Positions 15,604-15,906 of a DNA stretch of 15,906 nucleotides are shown here, piece after piece. Position numbers and translations under genes: made by a program. The notes beneath the pieces are model-generated. The model searched no databases. It was not told the origin of the DNA and saw nothing but the letters and a program-made list of their open reading frames with translations. The DNA is from an uncultured Litoreibacter sp. Lineage in GTDB: Bacteria > Pseudomonadota > Alphaproteobacteria > Rhodobacterales > Rhodobacteraceae. The stretch is from NCBI GenBank assembly GCA_937928335.1, contig CALFWN010000281.1:1-15906 (forward strand), given 5' to 3'. Each line of letters begins with the position of its first letter. Position 1 is the stretch's first letter.

Positions 15604-15847
15604 GCATGCACGAAAACTTTCAGACAGCACTGACCGACATGTATGGGGATTTTTCGGTGACGGTGAAATGGATGAACCGGAATCAGTTGGCGGTTTAACG
15701 CTTGCTGCGCGTGAAAAGCTCGACAACCTGACTTTTATTGTGAACTGCAATCTGCAACGACTCGACGGACCGGTCAGAGGCAACGGTCAGATCATTCAGG
15801 AACTGGAAGCGTTGTTTGTGGGTGCCGGCTCCAAAGACTATTTTTAA
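15602..15847 (+). pseudogene. aceE: Internal fragment of homodimeric pyruvate dehydrogenase E1 (aceE), 76 codons
   Basis: Reading plus-strand from about 15602, the translation matches the thiamine-diphosphate-binding core of AceE. It includes [15 protein letters not shown], then [24 protein letters not shown] and [13 protein letters not shown]. The ThDP/Mg motif GDG...NCN is intact. In E. coli AceE (about 887 residues) this corresponds roughly to residues 210-286, so it is far from either end of the gene. Similarity stops after GAG at 15829, where family members continue with Trp-Asn-Val; here SKDYF and a TAA stop (15845-15847) follow. Rhodobacteraceae normally use the alpha/beta-type E1, so a homodimeric AceE piece of gammaproteobacterial character is out of place. 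GC and codon use are visibly lower than in the neighbours. It has no start codon of its own and cannot be functional as shown. Confidence 0.9.
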
Positions 15848-15852
15848 TTGAC

Positions 15853-15877
15853 TTAAAATGGGTTTGTCTCATTTTAA
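15853..15877. repeat. AT-rich hairpin in the unexplained terminal segment
   Basis: TTAAAATG (15853-15860) and CATTTTAA (15870-15877) are perfect inverted repeats. With a G-T and a G-C pair the stem extends to ten pairs around a TTTGT loop. It lies in the last 77 bp (15830-15906), which are about 35% GC by hand count and contain no recognisable gene. It could be a terminator, an element end, or part of a foreign intergenic region. Two TTGAC-type motifs follow (from 15885 and 15895). Confidence 0.55.
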
Positions 15878-15906
15878 CCATTCCTTGACGTTGTTTGACC
15901 TTGGGT

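Noticed and set aside
15115..15783. Full 222-codon minus-strand ORF as an intact SDR
   Set aside because: The first ~60 codons are antisense to aceE and lack the SDR glycine-rich nucleotide-binding motif.
15545..15847. Plus-strand 100-codon ORF as an intact small gene
   Set aside because: Its first ~19 codons are antisense SDR sequence and the rest is an internal AceE piece, so it is a product of the junction.

Overview
The window looks like ordinary chromosome of a marine-type alphaproteobacterium, most likely a Rhodobacteraceae/Roseobacter-group member. The evidence is high GC with strong G/C third-position bias, tightly packed genes with 4-bp start/stop overlaps, a MobB-MoeA molybdenum-cofactor pair, an argH/lptM-like pair divergent from a TlpA-type thioredoxin, a zinc-ligand-free short GltX, and an iron-sulfur (FeS-BCP/CryB-type) photolyase. 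No tRNA, rRNA, CRISPR array or complete mobile element was seen.

Layout: (1) 2-2604, plus strand: mobB overlaps a 703-aa gene whose first ~300 residues are an unnamed domain fused to a complete MoeA. (2) 2601-5841, minus strand: in transcription order argH, a 37-aa LptM-like lipoprotein (overlapping argH by ATGA), greA, and an unrecognised two-TM membrane protein converging on moeA. (3) 5870-6424, plus strand: a secreted TlpA-like thioredoxin whose start lies 28 bp from the argH start. (4) 6425-6524: a convergent intergenic region with two hairpins. (5) 6525-7850, minus strand: gltX, divergent from (6) 8003-8935, a Tat-exported metallo-beta-lactamase-fold hydrolase with a terminator. (7) 9064-10263: a PAS/histidine-kinase-like protein lacking the phospho-accepting histidine. 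(8) 10272-11930, minus strand: glutamine-dependent NAD+ synthetase. (9) 12083-13576, plus strand: an exported protein of 18 full MORN repeats. (10) 13595-15121, minus strand: FeS-BCP photolyase, overlapped by the 3' part of an SDR gene.

The right end is anomalous. At about 15600 the SDR coding sequence stops abruptly and is replaced by a 76-codon internal fragment of a homodimeric pyruvate dehydrogenase E1 (AceE) on the opposite strand, of gammaproteobacterial type. That fragment ends abruptly at about 15829 and is followed by 77 bp of AT-rich DNA with a hairpin. Two breakpoints within 230 bp at a sequence end suggest an assembly or amplification chimera, or a patchwork recombination scar. 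I did not find a convincing new defence or mobile system. The best leads are the MoeA fusion domain, the overlooked LptM-like gene, the histidine-less kinase, the MORN repeat architecture and the AceE junction.
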